A stretch of 64,000 bases of DNA. Origin: Perkinsus chesapeaki (Eukaryota > Perkinsozoa > Perkinsida > Perkinsidae). The translations under genes and the position numbers were made by a program. Below the pieces are notes generated by a model. It was not told the origin of the DNA, made no database searches, and worked only from the letters and a program-made list of their open reading frames with translations. The stretch covers positions 1 to 64,000 of the forward strand of contig JAAPAO010000005.1 of NCBI GenBank assembly GCA_013115145.1. The letters run 5' to 3'. Positions 61,301 to 64,000 of the stretch are shown in pieces. Every line of letters begins with the position of its first letter. The first letter of the stretch is position 1.

Positions 61301-63174
61301 ATGACTTCTCCATCCGCGTGCGGGTTGACTATTCAGACCAAACTTTTTATCAACAACGAGTACGTCTCTGCCAAGTCTGGGCAATGCCTTACCTCTATTA
61401 ACCCGGTCGACGGCGAACCTATTGCAACAGTTGAGGTCGCTGGTGCTGAGGACATTGACATTGCTGTGAAGGCAGCCAGAGAGGCATTCAACACCTGGAA
61501 GGATTCCGATGGATCATTCCGCCGAGATTGCCTTTATAGACTCGCCCAGTTGATGGAAAGTCATCAGGATCAACTAGCTGAACTGGAGAGCCTTGATAAT
61601 GGAAAACCGGTTACTCTGGCCAAAGCTGCTGATATAAGTCTATGCATTAAAATTTACAAGTACTTTGCTGGATGGGCCGATAAAATCCTCGGCAATGTGG
61701 TGCCTGTTGAGGGCCATAACATTTGTCTCACCGTAAAGGAAGCCACCGGAGTAGTTGGTCAGATTATACCGTGGAACTTCCCTTTAGCTTTGCAGGCCTG
61801 GAAGTTGGGACCAGCTCTAGCTGTTGGATGTGATGTTCCTGCGTTACTACTATTGATATAATGACCCTTATAGGTACGGTTGTGATGAAGCTCTCTGAGA
61901 AGACCCCTCTCACTGGACTCCTTTTTGGCCAGCTCATTAAAGAAGCGGGTTTCCCTCCGGGTGTTGTCAATATCGTCAACGGTGGTCCTGAAGTGGGTAG
62001 GTATCCATGGGGCAGTAATAAGCCTGAGCTTGGTTCAGGTGAACTGATAGCTCGCCATATGGACATCGATAAAGTTGCCTTCACTGGTAGCAGTGTGACT
62101 GGCCCTAAGATCTTGAAGGCCAGTGCCGAATCTAATATGAAGAAGGTTGCTAGAGTCTTCTACTTGTCGCCGAAATATCTTTCACAGGTTACCCTAGAGC
62201 TTGGTGGTAAATCGCCTATGATAGTCTGCGACGATGCTGACCTTGACCAAGCCTTGGCGGCCTCGGACATTGGCTTGTTCCTCAACCACGGTCAATGTTG
62301 CTGTGCTGCAAGCCGTAGGCGTCCCTGAATACTGCTCTTTCGACTGCACCGCTCATCAGGCATATACGTTCAGCGTGGCGTCTATGATGAATTCGTTAGG
62401 AAAGCGGTCGAGCGCGCGAAGTGTAGGAAGGTTGGAGACCCGAAGGATATCGCCACCGATCAAGGTCCACAGGTAGATCGTTCCACCGAGTTTTCTGATC
62501 GAGGGATGTCTGTATTAGGTTGACAAGATCCAGTTCGACCGCGTTATGTCGTATATCCAATCTGGTATCGATGAAGGTGCCGATCTCCTCTGCGGTGGGA
62601 AGCGTTTAGGCTCTAAAGGGTAGGTGGTGAGCTCGCCATTACGGAGACGGATTTTTACTAGTTAGATATTTCATCGAACCGACGGTGTTCGGTAATGTAC
62701 AAGATCACATGAGAATCTCTCGCGAGGAGATTTTCGGTCCAGTTATGCAGATTGCACCTTTCGACGTGGGTAGCAGCTGCTGCCGCATCCCCATATAAAT
62801 CGGATGTGCTTCTAGACCTTGGAAGAGGCTGTTAGACGCGCCAACGACACTCAATTCGGCCTGGCTGCTGGTGTATGCACCAGGAGTATAGGCAAGGCCA
62901 CAAAGATTGCCAGGGAGCTTAAGGCTGGTGGGTTATTGATAGACTACTATCGCGTATCCCTTCGATTGCATCAGGCACTGTCTGGATCAATTCTTACGAT
63001 AACTTTGATCCAGCTGCTCCATTTGGTGGTTATAAGATGTCCGGCTGGGGCCGCGAAAAAGTAGGAGGTTTTCCTAGTGTTAGTGAAGCAATTGTATTTT
63101 AGGGGAAGGAGGCCCTCGATAACTACATTGAAACTAAGACCATCATGTGGCCTATCGACGAAACAATCGTCTAA
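61301..63174 (+). CDS. ALDH: NAD(P)+-dependent aldehyde dehydrogenase
   Basis: Start at ATG 61301 ([20 protein letters not shown]), which aligns with class 1/2 enzymes; the upstream in-frame ATG at 61193 would add a hydrophobic leader and cannot be excluded. Exons join through short GT-AG introns to give about 500 residues. Landmarks: [54 protein letters not shown] (first Cys codon split by an intron); FTGSSVTG; the general base Glu in LELGGKSP; the catalytic Cys in [60 protein letters not shown]; and the end [11 protein letters not shown]. It oxidises aldehydes, probably acetaldehyde, to acids. It lies between acetyl-CoA synthetase and an acyl-CoA-binding gene. Confidence 0.92.
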
Positions 63175-63674
63175 CTTTTTCGCCATGTATCATGGCCCTA
63201 ATGTCTGTCGCTTATGCTTATGTTTGAACATACTTCATACCTTTTTTAATATCGCTTTTCTATTTATTTAATAAGTGTCATTGACTCTCGAGTTGCTTAT
63301 CCCATACCATAGCTCTTACTCATCTATAAATAGGCAACCGTGTCGGGAGGAGTTTATTCTAAACATTACCAAGACGTTCATCCTATTTAGTGATAGACTC
63401 CTGTTAGCATCTTTGCGATTAGCACCTCGGTTTGCTCTTTAAAGTAGCACTTAGAGAAAATGAGTCAAAGGAAGTTTGTAAAATTATTGTCTTCCAATAA
63501 GTTTCCTCATACAAATTTTCTGAGTAGGCCTTAGAGCGAGTATGATGCTCGGTAACTTCAATGATAATACTCTTCTCGGTTAACTTCATAAGGAGGATAT
63601 TTCGTACAAAGTTTGGGGCCGCGCTAGCGATTGTGTCGAGAGACAGCATGCGATTTGCTTGCCGTTTCCTTACA
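63175..63674. other. Spacer downstream of aldehyde dehydrogenase
   Basis: AT-rich 3' flank and presumed promoter of the next gene. Antisense open frames that extend into the next gene (63419-63973, 63624-63899) look like shadows. Confidence 0.4.
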
Positions 63675-64000
63675 ATGGATTCCCGATGGCGATCGATAGT
63701 GACATGTACAGTTTTGGCATCTACCGGCATCGCAGCATATTTTATATTGCGACAGCGCAGCAAGGGAAAGAAGAATAGAATAGCAACAAAGCCTCGAAGA
63801 TCCTCCAGTAAAAGGTGCACCCAGACGAGTGAGGCTTCCATTACTCCTGCAGGCTGGCCGGATGATTTTTGCGCAGCGGTTGACTTCGTCGGTGACCATG
63901 GTGAAGATATGCTAGACGATCGAACGTAGACCATCCTCACAGGCGTTGGGTACAGCTTTTCTGATGTAGGCATCTGGAGCTCTATGGCTGGTATAAGCAG
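63675..64000 (+). CDS. Membrane-anchored acyl-CoA-binding protein (partial)
   Basis: ATG 63675 opens MDSRWRSIVTCTVLASTGIA, with a transmembrane helix at about residues 7-23, followed by a basic segment (QRSKGKKNRIATKPRRSSS) that suggests the domain faces the cytosol. Then comes DDFCAAVDFVGDHGED. A donor at 63928 and a 44-base intron lead in frame to HLELYGWYKQ, the LxLYxLYKQ acyl-CoA-binding motif of the ACBP family. The window ends there. ACBPs carry medium- and long-chain acyl-CoA esters; the membrane-anchored type resembles plant ACBP1/2 or animal ACBD5. Confidence 0.65.

Noticed and set aside
63419-63973. 184-codon antisense frame at the right edge
   Set aside because: The plus strand encodes a transmembrane helix and, over an intron, an acyl-CoA-binding motif, so the antisense frame is taken as a shadow.

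Overview
This is a stretch of nuclear DNA from a unicellular eukaryote, most probably an alveolate of the Perkinsus kind. Direct evidence: almost every convincing gene is split by GT-AG introns, most of them only about 34-48 bases long. There are no operons or bacterial ribosome sites. The gene content is eukaryotic: an EF-hand voltage-gated channel, an animal-style SelO that ends in a likely selenocysteine codon, and an acetyl-CoA carboxylase carboxyltransferase domain. The genus assignment is inference from intron style, base composition and a secreted-protein family I associate with Perkinsus; it was not checked by a search.

Layout, left to right. 1-628 (-): edge of a membrane protein whose last visible exon resembles a cyclic-nucleotide phosphodiesterase. 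1.3-6.3 kb (-): two related multi-exon coiled-coil genes. 7.3-8.1 kb (+): CCCH zinc-finger protein. 8.5-11.2 kb (+): nuclear RS-rich, GPALPP/DUF3752-like protein. 11.2-12.5 kb (+): coiled-coil protein. 12.5-14.3 kb: GH18-like relic and a diverged direct repeat. 14.4-15.5 kb (+): secreted GH18-like protein. 17.0-20.0 kb (-): type I membrane protein. 20.8 kb (+): tiny gene. 23.2-26.7 kb (+): 3' part of an acetyl-CoA carboxylase gene, apparently truncated at its 5' side. 27.8-32.7 kb and 39.0-41.0 kb (-): a tandem family of small secreted proteins with decayed copies. 34.2-38.1 kb (+): single-domain voltage-gated cation channel with EF hands. 42.8-44.5 kb (+): coiled-coil gene carrying a MITE in an intron. 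45.6-49.0 kb (+): SelO with a candidate UGA-Sec codon and SECIS. 49.6-52.9 kb (-): a coiled-coil protein, a four-EF-hand protein and an unknown basic protein. 53.8-58.5 kb (+): acetyl-CoA synthetase. 58.8-60.1 kb (+): small coiled-coil protein. 60.8 kb: mariner-type MITE. 61.3-63.2 kb (+): aldehyde dehydrogenase. 63.7 kb to the end (+): start of a membrane-anchored acyl-CoA-binding protein.

How the genes could work together (inference): aldehyde dehydrogenase (acetaldehyde to acetate), acetyl-CoA synthetase (acetate to acetyl-CoA), acetyl-CoA carboxylase (acetyl-CoA to malonyl-CoA) and an acyl-CoA-binding protein are successive steps of cytosolic two-carbon and fatty-acyl metabolism, and three of them lie within 10 kb. 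The secreted family and the GH18-like protein are candidates for parasite surface or host-interaction functions.

Exon borders were deduced by eye from reading-frame continuity and GT-AG sites. Those quoted to the base are usually good to a few bases; gene ends marked approximate are less certain.
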